The position numbers and the translations under genes were made by a program. Below are positions 27,004-36,320 of a DNA stretch of 50,147 bases, one piece after another (within the stretch, counting starts at the first letter, position 1; the number at the start of each line of letters is the position of its first letter). The notes under the pieces are model-generated. The model had not been told where the DNA came from and did not search any database. It worked only from the letters and a program-made list of their open reading frames with translations. This stretch comes from Acidocella sp. KAb 2-4. Lineage in GTDB: Bacteria > Pseudomonadota > Alphaproteobacteria > Acetobacterales > Acetobacteraceae. Location: NCBI RefSeq assembly GCF_020567705.1, contig NZ_JAJDJU010000020.1:1-50147 (forward strand), in the 5' to 3' direction.

Positions 27004-28359
27004 TCATGTGCTTTCACGCATGTCTTTGAGCCAACGGCGCCAGAAGGCTTCCTGCATGTACTCGCCATAAATGCTGTTGAAGAACTTCCCCGGCCCTTTC
27101 CAGTTCGGGTCCGGCTCCACCCGCACCTGCTGATAATTCAGCTGCAATTTTTCCTTACGGCTCCAAGGGCTTGACCCGACCTTGGCGATCCCTTCCCACA
27201 CGGCCGTATCATCCTGCTCAAAAATACCGCCCGAGCCAAAACCAAACTGACCCGCGATGTAGGAGCGTTTGGTATATTCCTCCGGCATGAATTTGTAATC
27301 GACGATCCAGTTCCACAGCTCCATCACGCCCGGCGCCACCGGCTGCCACAGACGGATGCTGGTGAAAGCCAGCGGGAACTCACCCGGCTGGGCTGGCTGC
27401 GGGAAACGCAGATAGCTCATATTCGGGAAGATCGTGCTGATTGTGGGCGGCACGTTGGTGATCATGTCGATTTGCGTCTCGTCAAGATGCGACAAATCAA
27501 ACTGCGCACGGATCTCGGGGGGATAGCCCCATAATTCGAATGGCGGCCCAAACCAAGAGCGCAACGCATGGCCAATGAAGCCGTGTCCGTTTTCAAACAT
27601 ATAGCCGCGCGCATTCGGGCCGGTTTCGCGGACGTCGCCCGGTATGAATTTCGACGCCGTCGCCGAATAATGCGCGGTGCCGACATGGTACGCATCACCG
27701 CAGAAATTCTCCGCGCCACTCTTCCAGTCCGCACGAACGATGAAGCGCTCCGGCGCCGCCAAAACCCGCACACCATCCGGATGCAAGCCGAAGATCGCAT
27801 CGAACATCCAGGCCGCGCCGCCAAGATATTCGCGCAGGCCGGGTCCTTCATCCGACAGGCATGTGAAGATCAACCCGTGGATGGTGTCCACGCGCGGCGC
27901 CTTCAGCAGCCCCCATTTCTTGGCATCGAGCCTGCCGCCATAGGCTTGCCGCATGTCCGGTGCACCAACAAAATCGCCATTATTCTTGTATATCCAGCCA
28001 TGGTAGGGGCAGCGGAAATGCGTGGCATTGCCCTTGTCCTCGTGGCAAACCTCGGTGCCGCGGTGGCGACAATGATTGAGGAGCACATTGATTTCACCCT
28101 TCGACCCGCGGGTGACAATGACTTGATCCAGCCCGACCTTGCGCAGCATGAAATCGCCGGAATTCGGGATCTCGCTCTCATGCCCCACAAACACCCAGGT
28201 GCGGGTGAAGATGCGCTCCATCTCGGCGCGGAACACCTTTTCGTCGTTGAAAACGTCAACCGGTAGCAATCCCTGATTGAGTCCCTCCTCAACGCGATCA
28301 TAGAGAGCGTTCAGGTATTTTTTTTCGTCGCCGGGGACGACGGAATTGTATTTATACAT
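27004..28359 (-). CDS. Rieske aromatic-ring dioxygenase, alpha subunit
   Basis: 451 residues. The Rieske [2Fe-2S] ligands are Cys97-x-His99 and Cys117-x2-His120 (NHCRHRG and CPYHGW). The mononuclear iron ligands are His225 and His230 after bridging Asp222 (GDAYHVGTAH), with the third ligand expected in EQDD at 381-384. It adds both atoms of O2 to an aromatic ring to form a cis-dihydrodiol. The sequence belongs to the broad biphenyl/PAH/phthalate-type alpha group. Substrate is not predictable. AAGGGGG precedes the ATG. Confidence 0.94.
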   Translation of the reverse strand: MYKYNSVVPGDEKKYLNALYDRVEEGLNQGLLPVDVFNDEKVFRAEMERIFTRTWVFVGHESEIPNSGDFMLRKVGLDQVIVTRGSKGEINVLLNHCRHRGTEVCHEDKGNATHFRCPYHGWIYKNNGDFVGAPDMRQAYGGRLDAKKWGLLKAPRVDTIHGLIFTCLSDEGPGLREYLGGAAWMFDAIFGLHPDGVRVLAAPERFIVRADWKSGAENFCGDAYHVGTAHYSATASKFIPGDVRETGPNARGYMFENGHGFIGHALRSWFGPPFELWGYPPEIRAQFDLSHLDETQIDMITNVPPTISTIFPNMSYLRFPQPAQPGEFPLAFTSIRLWQPVAPGVMELWNWIVDYKFMPEEYTKRSYIAGQFGFGSGGIFEQDDTAVWEGIAKVGSSPWSRKEKLQLNYQQVRVEPDPNWKGPGKFFNSIYGEYMQEAFWRRWLKDMREST

Positions 28360-28360
28360 T

Positions 28361-29185
28361 TCAACCCCCTTTATTCGGCAGTTCCGCGCTTAGCAGGGCG
28401 CGGTTCAACAAGCCTTGATCCACCACAATGGTCTGCCCCGTCACCAGTTTATTCTGGCGCGAGGCCAGAAACGCATAGAGAAACCCATGGTCCTCCGGCG
28501 TTGGCAGTTCCTGCAACAGACTAATCGAGCGGAATTTCGCCAGGAACGCATCCTTGGGAATATCCGATTGCTTCTGCGCCTGCATCCCCAGCGCCGCGGG
28601 GCCGCGCAGCTGGCTGTTGGCGATGCCCGCCGGCGCGATGCCATTGACGCGAATTGCTGGCGCGAACTCAAACGCCAGCTGATGGACGATGCTGCGAATG
28701 GCCCCCTTGGTCGCGCTGTACATCACACCGCCGCCATCGGCGGCATAGGCGGCGGTGGAACTGGTGAGCACAATGGCGCCCTCAGCGGCGAGCAGCATGT
28801 CGTAAAACACACGTGCGGCGAGGACATGCCCTTTGACGTTCACATGGAACAGCTCGTCGAACAGCCCGTCGATCCGCTCCAGCGGCACATCGGCAAGACG
28901 GATATTGCCATCGAAAATACCCTGCACGCCAATCAGCGCATCGAGCCGCCCGAAGCGCGCCGCCACTGCCGCGCGGCAACGTTCCAGCTCCTCCACCCGG
29001 GTGCAACTCCCCTCGACCAGCAACACCTGATCGCCAAATTCCGCGCGCAAGGCGGCGAGCTTCTCACCCGAAATGTCCATCACTGCGAGCTGCGCGCCTT
29101 CGGCCAGACAGTGCCGCGCCACACCAAGACCAAGCCCGGAACCGCCCCCCGTGATGAGGACGCTGTGATTTTCCAATAGCCGCAT
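28361..29185 (-). CDS. Short-chain dehydrogenase, cis-dihydrodiol dehydrogenase type
   Basis: 274 residues with the NAD loop TGGGSGLG (12-19), the catalytic Asn in HVNVKG, Ser142/143 and Tyr156-x3-Lys160. The C-terminal region with SQLRGPAALGM matches the substrate-loop pattern of BphB-type dihydrodiol dehydrogenases, which re-aromatise the dihydrodiol to a catechol. The usual NAG motif after strand 4 reads VQG instead. It lies directly upstream of the Rieske alpha gene (1 base gap), as expected for the next enzyme in the pathway. Confidence 0.88.
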   Translation of the reverse strand: MRLLENHSVLITGGGSGLGLGVARHCLAEGAQLAVMDISGEKLAALRAEFGDQVLLVEGSCTRVEELERCRAAVAARFGRLDALIGVQGIFDGNIRLADVPLERIDGLFDELFHVNVKGHVLAARVFYDMLLAAEGAIVLTSSTAAYAADGGGVMYSATKGAIRSIVHQLAFEFAPAIRVNGIAPAGIANSQLRGPAALGMQAQKQSDIPKDAFLAKFRSISLLQELPTPEDHGFLYAFLASRQNKLVTGQTIVVDQGLLNRALLSAELPNKGG

Positions 29186-29187
29186 GG

Positions 29188-30318
29188 CTAGATATCCTCC
29201 GTCAAGGCGCGGAAGGACTCGACCATCAGCGCCGCATGCTCGGCCTTGCTGCCGCCCTGCACCTCTATCTCACCCAGCCGGCCGGAATTATGCACGACCA
29301 TGCGGCAACGCTCCCAACGCCGCTGCTCGAAAGCCTTGAGCGCCGCGGCGAGATCCGCACCGCGCGCCAGCTCCTCAGCCAACACAATGGCATCCTCCAC
29401 GCCGATGCCCGCGCCAGCGGCGAGATGCGGCGTGGTCGCATGCACGGCGTCGCCAATCAGCACGACGCGGCCCGCATGCCAGGGCAGGGGCATCAGCATC
29501 CCTTCCAGCGGCCGGAACAGAATCTGCGAGGCTTCCGAGAGTTGCGCGCGAAACGCCTGCACTTCGGGCGCCGGGAATGGTTCCAGCAACCCCTTCAATA
29601 GCGGTACGAAATGCTCCTCGGGAATCCGCTCATTCACCGGACGGTTCTCGTTAACGAACAAATACATCTCGGTGCGCGACACCGGATTCACGCCAACCTT
29701 TGTTTCCGGCCCGACCCACAGGATCGTCTTGTCGATGCCCGCCAGCCGCGGCAACACCGCGCGCCACACGCCCTGGCCGCTATAGCGCGGCTGGGGGCCG
29801 CCAGGAAACACCGCCTCCCGCAGCTTGGAGCGCAGCCCATCTGCGCCGATCACCAGATCATAGCGCCTTGTTTCGCCATCGGTGAAGGCAACATCGACAT
29901 GATCAGCCGTTGGCGCAATCTCCGTGAACGTGCAACCAAGGCGCACGGATGTACCCGCCTCCAGCGCAGCGTCGCCGAGAATCTTCGCCAACACCGGGCG
30001 CATCACGGCGCCATTGCCCGGAACGTCCGCCCCCGCCACCCGCGGCGTCGGGATCTCGGCAATCATCTGGCCGGATGACGTGCGGATCTCGGTGCCATCA
30101 CTGGCATGGCCTTCTTCCAGAAAGCGCGGCAGGATGCCGAGCGTGCGGAAGGCGCGCAATGACGGCCCACCAATGCTGATGCCCGCGCCATAGGTCGTCC
30201 ACCCGGGCGTGATCTCCACCAAATCAACCTGCACGCCCTGGCGGCGCAGCATGATCGCCGCTGACAAGCCCGAGAACCCGCCGCCGACGATCAAAACCTT
30301 GGACAATAAACCGGCCAT
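29188..30318 (-). CDS. FAD-dependent aromatic monooxygenase, copy 1
   Basis: 376 residues. The FAD dinucleotide loop GGGFSGLSAA opens the protein, the DG motif is VIGADGLRSKLR and the second FAD motif is LIGDAVHATTPHLAAGAGIGVEDA. These are the three marks of the salicylate/hydroxybenzoate-type flavin hydroxylases, which use NAD(P)H and O2 to hydroxylate an activated ring. It ends three bases before the dehydrogenase gene. It is clearly a paralogue of the enzyme at 33.9-35.0 kb. GGGGGGA precedes the ATG. Confidence 0.88.
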   Translation of the reverse strand: MAGLLSKVLIVGGGFSGLSAAIMLRRQGVQVDLVEITPGWTTYGAGISIGGPSLRAFRTLGILPRFLEEGHASDGTEIRTSSGQMIAEIPTPRVAGADVPGNGAVMRPVLAKILGDAALEAGTSVRLGCTFTEIAPTADHVDVAFTDGETRRYDLVIGADGLRSKLREAVFPGGPQPRYSGQGVWRAVLPRLAGIDKTILWVGPETKVGVNPVSRTEMYLFVNENRPVNERIPEEHFVPLLKGLLEPFPAPEVQAFRAQLSEASQILFRPLEGMLMPLPWHAGRVVLIGDAVHATTPHLAAGAGIGVEDAIVLAEELARGADLAAALKAFEQRRWERCRMVVHNSGRLGEIEVQGGSKAEHAALMVESFRALTEDI

Positions 30319-30359
30319 ATTATTTCCCCCCCACGCGCGCCGACGATGCTAGGCGCCGC

Positions 30360-31826
30360 TCATAGCGGCGCGATCCCGTCCCAGCACATGTATTTAACCT
30401 CAAGGAACTCATCGATGCCGATATGCGAACCCTCGCGGCCAAGACCGCTCTGCTTCACACCGCCAAACGGCGCCACCTCGTTGGAAATCAGCCCCGTATT
30501 GATGCCGACCATGCCCGATTCCAGCCCCTCCGCGGCGTTCCAGATGCGCGCGGCGTCGCGGCTGAACAGATAGGCGGCCAGACCAAATTCGGTCGCGTTC
30601 GCCAATTCCAGCGCCTCGGCATCGGTCTTGAAGCGGAACAGCGGCGCCACCGGACCGAACGTCTCCTCATGCGCCAAAAGTGCATCGCCCGGCACATCCG
30701 CCAGCACGGTCGGTTCAAAGAAGCAGCCGCCCAGATCGTGCCGCTTGCCGCCTACCAGCACCTTCGCGCCCTTCGCTACGGCGTCGGCGATGTGGCTCTC
30801 GACCTTTTCGATCGCGCCCATATCGATCAGCGGCCCCTGTTGCACGCCCTCGCTCAGCCCGTTGCCAACCTTGAGTTGCCCCACGCGCGCCGCCAGCTTG
30901 TCGGCAAACGCGTCGAACACGCCATCCTGCACCAGCACGCGGTTGGCGCTGATGCAGGCCTGCCCGGTATTGCGGTATTTGGAGGCGACCACGCCCTCGA
31001 CCGCCGCGTCCAGATCGGCGTCGTCGAAGATGATGAACGGCGCATTGCCGCCCAATTCCATAGAACATTTCTTGATCGTCGCGGCGGATTGCGCGAGCAG
31101 CACGCGCCCCACCTCGGTCGAGCCGGTGAAGGTCACCTTGCGCACCAATTGATGCGCGGTCAGGCGACCGCCAATGGCGCGGGTGTCGTTGCCCGTGATC
31201 ACGCTGAACACCCCCGCCGGCACGCCCGCGCGCTCGGCCAGTTCCGCCAGCGCCAGCGCGGTCATCGGCGTCTGGCTGGCGGGCTTCACCACCATCGCGC
31301 ACCCGGCCGCAAGCGCGGGCCCGGCCTTGCGGGTGATCATCGCCGCGGGAAAATTCCAGGGCGTGATCGCCGCACACACGCCAATCGGCTGCTTGAGTAC
31401 GACAATGCGCTGGCGCGGGCTCTTGGCTGGCAGCACCTCGCCATTCACGCGCTTCGCTTCCTCGCTGAACCATTCCAGGAAGGAGGCGGCATAATCCACC
31501 TCGCCCCGCGCCTCGGTCAGCGGCTTGCCTTCCTCCAGCGTGATGATCTTCGCCAGATCCTCACGATGTTCCAGCGTCAACTCATACCACCGGCGGATCA
31601 CCTTGGCCCGGTGCTGGGCCGTGGTCTTCCGCCAGTCGAGAAACGCCCGGTGCGCGGCCTCGATGGCGCGATCAGTCTCCGTCTCTTTGCAGCGCGGCAG
31701 ATCAATCAGCGCCTCACCCGTGGCCGGATTGCGCAAAGTATAGATGCCATGCGGCGTTTCGGCGACCCACTGGCCATCAATATATGCGCCACAGCGCCAG
31801 AGGGATTTATCGGTCAGAATTTCCAT
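30360..31826 (-). CDS. NAD(P)-dependent aldehyde dehydrogenase, succinate-semialdehyde type
   Basis: 488 residues of the ALDH superfamily. The NAD site GSTEVGRVL, the catalytic Glu in MELGGNAPFIIF and catalytic Cys in NTGQACISANR are intact. Overall it matches GabD-like succinate semialdehyde dehydrogenases, which send 4-carbon semialdehydes into the citric acid cycle as succinate. In this cluster it may oxidise the aldehyde released by the DapA-family lyase. GAGGA lies nine bases before the ATG. Confidence 0.88.
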   Translation of the reverse strand: MEILTDKSLWRCGAYIDGQWVAETPHGIYTLRNPATGEALIDLPRCKETETDRAIEAAHRAFLDWRKTTAQHRAKVIRRWYELTLEHREDLAKIITLEEGKPLTEARGEVDYAASFLEWFSEEAKRVNGEVLPAKSPRQRIVVLKQPIGVCAAITPWNFPAAMITRKAGPALAAGCAMVVKPASQTPMTALALAELAERAGVPAGVFSVITGNDTRAIGGRLTAHQLVRKVTFTGSTEVGRVLLAQSAATIKKCSMELGGNAPFIIFDDADLDAAVEGVVASKYRNTGQACISANRVLVQDGVFDAFADKLAARVGQLKVGNGLSEGVQQGPLIDMGAIEKVESHIADAVAKGAKVLVGGKRHDLGGCFFEPTVLADVPGDALLAHEETFGPVAPLFRFKTDAEALELANATEFGLAAYLFSRDAARIWNAAEGLESGMVGINTGLISNEVAPFGGVKQSGLGREGSHIGIDEFLEVKYMCWDGIAPL

Positions 31827-31836
31827 TTTGCAATCC

Positions 31837-32856
31837 TCAGCAGGGGAAGCGGCCGATCATGAACTGGCTGTCCGGATCATCCGTGACGAAGCAGCCCGAC
31901 GCGGCGAGCCCCGCGCGCAGCGACTTCATGAACCGGTCAGGGATGCGCGGTGTCGGGCTGCGCAGCGGGCCGCCATTGAAGCCCGCAAGCCAGTCCTGAT
32001 ACTTCCAGTTGGTGCGGTTGATGAAATTGGTGCCCGGAATATACGCCTGAGTCGCCGCGCTGGAGGCCTGACGCGCCGGATGCACGCGCCAATATTCCTT
32101 CATCGCCTCTTCCCACTTGCCGGTGCGGGCGAGATCAAAAGCCTTGGGGAAGTAGTCACCCATCCATTGCGTATAGCTGGTGCCGGAGAACTGAAACTGC
32201 ATCATGCTCATCAGCGGAATGCAATCACCCTCGATCGGGCAGCTGATGATCGTGCGGTCGCGGAAATGATGATACATCTCGCACAGTCCGGCGACGAGCG
32301 GAAAGCCCTGCTCGGATTTCACCGCCACCACATTCGGGCAATCATTGAGCAATCGCCCGATCAATTCCACCGACATGCCGGCCGGGTGGATGCGCTCAAA
32401 CCCCCAGAGCGGAATCGGGAACAGCATCACCGCCAAATTCGTGGCGTCACAAAACGCCTTGGTATAGTCGTAGATTTCCTTTTCCGTCGTCGGCCAGAAC
32501 TGCGACGGATAAGACAGCAGCACAATGTCAGCTCCCGCCTTCTCCGCCAGCTTCGCCGCCTGGATATTTTCCTCCAGCGTGCTGAAACCGGCATGGAAAA
32601 ACAGCCCGAGTTTGCTCCCGGCAGTGTCGCGCGCCAGGGCTGTGAACTCCGCATTCTCCTCCGGCGAGATCACAACATCGGTGCATAGCAGCGTATAGGT
32701 GAAGCCCAGTTCGATCAGGCGCTGGATGTCGTGGCGGATCCCCTTTTCATTCAGCCGTTTGAGATCGGCGCTGAAACTGGGGATCGTGACGCCCGAACAC
32801 CCGATGAGGTGCTCGCGGGCCCAGGCGCGGGCATCGGAACGGAAATAAGCAGGCAT
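31837..32856 (-). CDS. DapA-family class I lyase/aldolase
   Basis: 339 residues from the ATG at 32856. The GTG at 32865 falls inside the AGGAG ribosome-binding site and is rejected. The (beta/alpha)8 fold of the dihydrodipicolinate synthase family is recognisable, with the Schiff-base lysine in NVVAVKSEQG. The DHDPS YYNxP motif is replaced by LLSYPSQFWPT, so it is not a lysine-biosynthesis enzyme. Relatives in aromatic pathways are hydratase-aldolases that split an unsaturated 2-oxo acid into pyruvate and an aldehyde. That role is inferred from the neighbours. Confidence 0.82.
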   Translation of the reverse strand: MPAYFRSDARAWAREHLIGCSGVTIPSFSADLKRLNEKGIRHDIQRLIELGFTYTLLCTDVVISPEENAEFTALARDTAGSKLGLFFHAGFSTLEENIQAAKLAEKAGADIVLLSYPSQFWPTTEKEIYDYTKAFCDATNLAVMLFPIPLWGFERIHPAGMSVELIGRLLNDCPNVVAVKSEQGFPLVAGLCEMYHHFRDRTIISCPIEGDCIPLMSMMQFQFSGTSYTQWMGDYFPKAFDLARTGKWEEAMKEYWRVHPARQASSAATQAYIPGTNFINRTNWKYQDWLAGFNGGPLRSPTPRIPDRFMKSLRAGLAASGCFVTDDPDSQFMIGRFPC

Positions 32857-32867
32857 GGCGGCCACTC

Positions 32868-33881
32868 CTATTTAATGATTGTATGAACGCTTTCGTTCAG
32901 TTCGACGAAGCTCTGCGCCTGTTCGGCGCGGTTAAGTATCATTTCGGCAATCACGATATCCTGGAGCGCAGAGCCGACGGATTTATACACCACGATTGCC
33001 TCGCCAGGCGCTGGCCGCGCCGCCTTGCCCGAGGCGATATCGGAAAGCGGCACCATCTTGGCCGCGACATCGCAACCCGCCTTATGCGCGGCCATCGCAT
33101 CACCTGTCTCGTGCGCCACCTCCTCCGGCATATCCGCCACGATCAATGCCGCCCGCGCGAGTGTTTCCACATCCACCTCGCGCTGTTCCGGCAGCGTCGA
33201 ACCCACCGACACCACCACAGCGCCCGGCGCCAACCACTTGCCTTGCAGCACCGGCGACTCATCATAACTGCGCGCCGCTGCCAGCACGACATCCGCCCCG
33301 GTCACCGCCGCCTCGGCCGACGCCACCGCGCTGACGGCGAGCTTGTGCGTATCGCGAAAGCCCTGCGCGAATTTCTCCCGGTTCGCCGTGGTGGGGCTGA
33401 ACACAAGCGCCTCGGCGACATCGCGCGTCGCCAGCAGCGCCTCGAACAGGCCACGCGCCTCAAACCCGGAGCCCAGAACGGCAACTTTAAGCGCCTTGGC
33501 GGGCGCCAGAAGATCCACCGCCACCGCCGCCGTGCCCGCCGTGCGCAGGCCGGTGATGCGGTTGCCATCCACCAGCGCGGCCAGATCCATCGTCGTCTGA
33601 TCAAACAGCGAGATCAGATAGCTGGCCCGCTTCTCCTTCGGTGACGCCGCAATGAGCTTGCAGCCCATATACGCGCCCGATGGCGAAATGGCGCTCAGCG
33701 CCCGCAGCCAGAAGCCCGCACCACGGGCCATCGTGCGCGGCGGCACCATGTCAGGCTTGATCTCGCCCGCATAGGCCGCGCGCAGCGCTGCGACGGTTGA
33801 CGCCCAATCCGCCAGCGCCTCGACATCGGCATCGCCGATAAACTTGGTCTTGACCTTGGCGACGTTACCGGAGGTACTCAT
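32868..33881 (-). CDS. Ornithine cyclodeaminase / mu-crystallin family protein
   Basis: 337 residues with the Rossmann loop VAVLGSGFEARG, the family segment NRITGLRTAGTAAVAVDLLA, and a C-terminal GSALQD region. Members are NAD(P)-dependent cyclodeaminases, ketimine reductases or amino acid dehydrogenases. Its presence among aromatic-degradation genes hints that one intermediate carries nitrogen or an imine, but the family is too varied to say. Eleven bases separate it from the DapA-family gene. Confidence 0.82.
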   Translation of the reverse strand: MSTSGNVAKVKTKFIGDADVEALADWASTVAALRAAYAGEIKPDMVPPRTMARGAGFWLRALSAISPSGAYMGCKLIAASPKEKRASYLISLFDQTTMDLAALVDGNRITGLRTAGTAAVAVDLLAPAKALKVAVLGSGFEARGLFEALLATRDVAEALVFSPTTANREKFAQGFRDTHKLAVSAVASAEAAVTGADVVLAAARSYDESPVLQGKWLAPGAVVVSVGSTLPEQREVDVETLARAALIVADMPEEVAHETGDAMAAHKAGCDVAAKMVPLSDIASGKAARPAPGEAIVVYKSVGSALQDIVIAEMILNRAEQAQSFVELNESVHTIIK

Positions 33882-33905
33882 AAAATCGTCATCCTTTCCA
33901 ATCGC

Positions 33906-35024
33906 TCAGATCGGCTCAGCCAGCTTGGCCAGAGCCTTTTCAACGATCGCGGTCTGCTGATCCACCGGTGCGCGCGCCTGCTCCAAACGCCCGATCTCAA
34001 TCGAACTTGATACCACCAGCCGGCACCGCGCCTCGCGCCGCAGGGTGAACGCCTCCAGCGTCGCTGCCATTGGCCGCTCCACCTGCAGCTCCTCCGCGAT
34101 CACCAGCGCATCCTCCACCGCAATTCCCGCACCGGAGGCAAGCTGCGGCGTGGTCGGGTGCGCGGCGTCGCCAATCAGCATCACGCGGCCAACATGCCAG
34201 GGTGCGGGCAGGACAAACGCCTCCAGCGGACGGAACACGATTTGCGACTGATCGTTGATATTGCCGCGCAGCTCCGCCAGAATACCGCCGTAACCCTCCA
34301 GAAGATTGGCAAGCCCATCCTTCAGCTCTTCATCCTTGCGGAAGATCTGGGGCGTGCGCTCCAACAGGAACAGATACATCTCATCATCCGAAACCGGCGT
34401 AACGCCGACCTTGACCGGCCCGCCCAGGAAGTAATGGCGGCAATGGATCTGCGGCGGCCTCTTCGCCACCATGCGCCAAGCGCTCTGGCCGGTATATTCC
34501 GGCTTGGGCGCATTCGGGAAAATCAGCGAGCGCATGCGCGAAAACACGCCATCCGCGCCGATCACAAGATCATAATGTCCATACGTACCATCGCTAAAGC
34601 TGATGTCCACACCGGAATCATCCTGGATCAACGCATCAACCGTGACACCGAGCCGCACCTTAACACCCGCTTCCAGCACATGGCGTGACAGGATTTTGTG
34701 CAACGCTGGACGCATGATACCGCCGCTGCCGCAAACACCAGCCTCAGCCGGAATCGGCGTGGGCAGATCGCGGATCAGGTTACCTTGCGTGTCGCAAACG
34801 CGAATTCCCTCTCCCACATAGGCTACTTCCGAAATTTCGTCGTAAACACCGATGGCCTTAAAGGCGCGCAAGGTTGGGCCGGTGATCGTGATCCCCGCGC
34901 CATACACACGCCATTGCGGATCAATGTCGATCAACTCAACATCTGCGCCGATCTTACGCAACGCGATGGCCGCCGACATGCCGCCAACCCCACCACCGAC
35001 GACCAGGATATTATGTTTCTTCAT
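33906..35024 (-). CDS. FAD-dependent aromatic monooxygenase, copy 2
   Basis: 372 residues from the ATG at 35024, with GGTGGAA upstream; an ATG four codons earlier is possible. FAD loop GGGVGGMSAA, DG motif VIGADGVFSRMR and LIGDAAHPTTPQLASGAGIAVEDA are complete. Long blocks match copy 1 at 29.2-30.3 kb (for example IMRPALHKIL and IVFRPLEAF against VMRPVLAKIL and ILFRPLEGM), so the two arose by duplication or are distant paralogues brought together. It likely hydroxylates a phenolic intermediate. Confidence 0.88.
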   Translation of the reverse strand: MKKHNILVVGGGVGGMSAAIALRKIGADVELIDIDPQWRVYGAGITITGPTLRAFKAIGVYDEISEVAYVGEGIRVCDTQGNLIRDLPTPIPAEAGVCGSGGIMRPALHKILSRHVLEAGVKVRLGVTVDALIQDDSGVDISFSDGTYGHYDLVIGADGVFSRMRSLIFPNAPKPEYTGQSAWRMVAKRPPQIHCRHYFLGGPVKVGVTPVSDDEMYLFLLERTPQIFRKDEELKDGLANLLEGYGGILAELRGNINDQSQIVFRPLEAFVLPAPWHVGRVMLIGDAAHPTTPQLASGAGIAVEDALVIAEELQVERPMAATLEAFTLRREARCRLVVSSSIEIGRLEQARAPVDQQTAIVEKALAKLAEPI

Positions 35025-35046
35025 CGTTTCCACCATTCGGGTTATC

Positions 35047-35871
35047 TTATTCCGCCACCAGGAAGTTACCGACGAGCCGCCCAAATTCCGCGGCATGCTC
35101 AATCTGCGTCCAGTGCCCGCAGCGGCCAAAAATATGCAGCTGGCTGTTCTCGATCCAGTTCAGCATCGTCATCGACGTTGACGGCGGAATCACCTTGTCA
35201 TCACGTCCATGCACGAGCAGCGTCTTGTGTTTGATGCCACGAATATCGGGCTCGCTGTGAGACATCGCGTCCACCCAGCGCTGGCGCGGAGCCGGGAACA
35301 TGCGGGCATATGCCTCCTGCACGCCCGGCCGCATACTGGCCTCATAGCGCATGTGCACCAGATCATCGCCAACCAAAGCCTGGTTGTAGGCAAAAATCCT
35401 CATAATCGACTGCATGTTTTCAAACGACGGCGTATAGCCCCACACCGCGTCCAACCCCGCCGTCAACTCAAATGGCACGCCAACACTGCCCATCAACACC
35501 AGCCGGTGCACGCGCTCGGGCCGTGCAATCGCCAGCGCCAGCGCCATCGATCCGCCAAAACTATTGCCGATTACATGCGCTTTCTCGACACCCGCCGCAT
35601 CCAAGAAGGCGATGATCTGATCGAGCCAAGCCTGCCGCGTAAATACGAAATCATCCGGCGTCGTGGTATATCCAAATCCCGCAAGATCCGGCGCCAGGCA
35701 ACGAAATTGCGTTGAGAGCGCCTGCAACGGCAAGCGCCAGTTCGCCCAGGCACTCACGCCCGGCCCCGATCCATGCAGCAACAATACTGGCGCGCCGTTA
35801 CCCAGGTCGTGATAATTCGTCTCGGTCGCGCCCGTCGCGATCATCCGGCCGATTTCAGGATTATTCGTCAT
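35047..35871 (-). CDS. Meta-cleavage product hydrolase (alpha/beta hydrolase, BphD type)
   Basis: 274 residues from the ATG at 35871. The oxyanion segment LLLHGSGPGVSAWANWR and nucleophile elbow GNSFGGS (Ser104) are hallmarks of C-C hydrolases that split 2-hydroxy-6-oxo-dienoates made by extradiol dioxygenases. Asp225 (HGRDDKVIP) and His253 (CGHWTQIEH) complete the triad. It should act directly on the product of one of the two extradiol enzymes. Its gene begins five bases after the lipocalin-like gene. Confidence 0.9.
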   Translation of the reverse strand: MTNNPEIGRMIATGATETNYHDLGNGAPVLLLHGSGPGVSAWANWRLPLQALSTQFRCLAPDLAGFGYTTTPDDFVFTRQAWLDQIIAFLDAAGVEKAHVIGNSFGGSMALALAIARPERVHRLVLMGSVGVPFELTAGLDAVWGYTPSFENMQSIMRIFAYNQALVGDDLVHMRYEASMRPGVQEAYARMFPAPRQRWVDAMSHSEPDIRGIKHKTLLVHGRDDKVIPPSTSMTMLNWIENSQLHIFGRCGHWTQIEHAAEFGRLVGNFLVAE

Positions 35872-35876
35872 TGCCG

Positions 35877-36320
35877 TTACTTCTCCCCGTTGGCGCGACG
35901 CCATGCCAATTGCGCTATCCGGGCCTCTGGCGTGCGATCTTCCAACCGCGCCTCGATGAACAATGCATCGCGCCCCTCAAGCCGTATACGCCGGCGCTGC
36001 TCACCGCCTTTCCAATTGGGAAACAGGCTGGTTTGTACCTCATGTACCACGGCATCACCCTCCACCCGGTAACGCCCCGCATAAGCCAGCATCGAGCTGT
36101 AAGCCGCGGCCTTCTCCGCCTCGCTGGCATTCCATTGGCCGCCCGTTTCAAAATTCTTCCGGTCCGCATTAGCGATCATGCAAATCATGTCGCCCTCTGG
36201 TGTGTAACGGATGAAGCCCTCGAGCCGCTCGCCCAGCGGGGCCTGCCGGCGGCCGTCGTCATAAAGTTGGAGCCAGGAGATAATGTCCCACCGGCCAATG
36301 AGGTCAGACGGATTGATCAT
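35877..36320 (-). CDS. Lipocalin-like domain protein
   Basis: 147 residues that match the lipocalin-like family 5 pattern: LIGRWDIISW at the start, GFIRYTPEGDMICMIAN, YAGRYRVEGDAVVHEVQTSLFPNW and QRRRIRLEG. No signal peptide is present, so it is probably cytoplasmic. Such proteins could bind a hydrophobic ligand or act as small isomerases. It overlaps the preceding hydrolase gene by four bases, so it is made together with the two hydrolases. Confidence 0.8.
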   Translation of the reverse strand: MINPSDLIGRWDIISWLQLYDDGRRQAPLGERLEGFIRYTPEGDMICMIANADRKNFETGGQWNASEAEKAAAYSSMLAYAGRYRVEGDAVVHEVQTSLFPNWKGGEQRRRIRLEGRDALFIEARLEDRTPEARIAQLAWRRANGEK

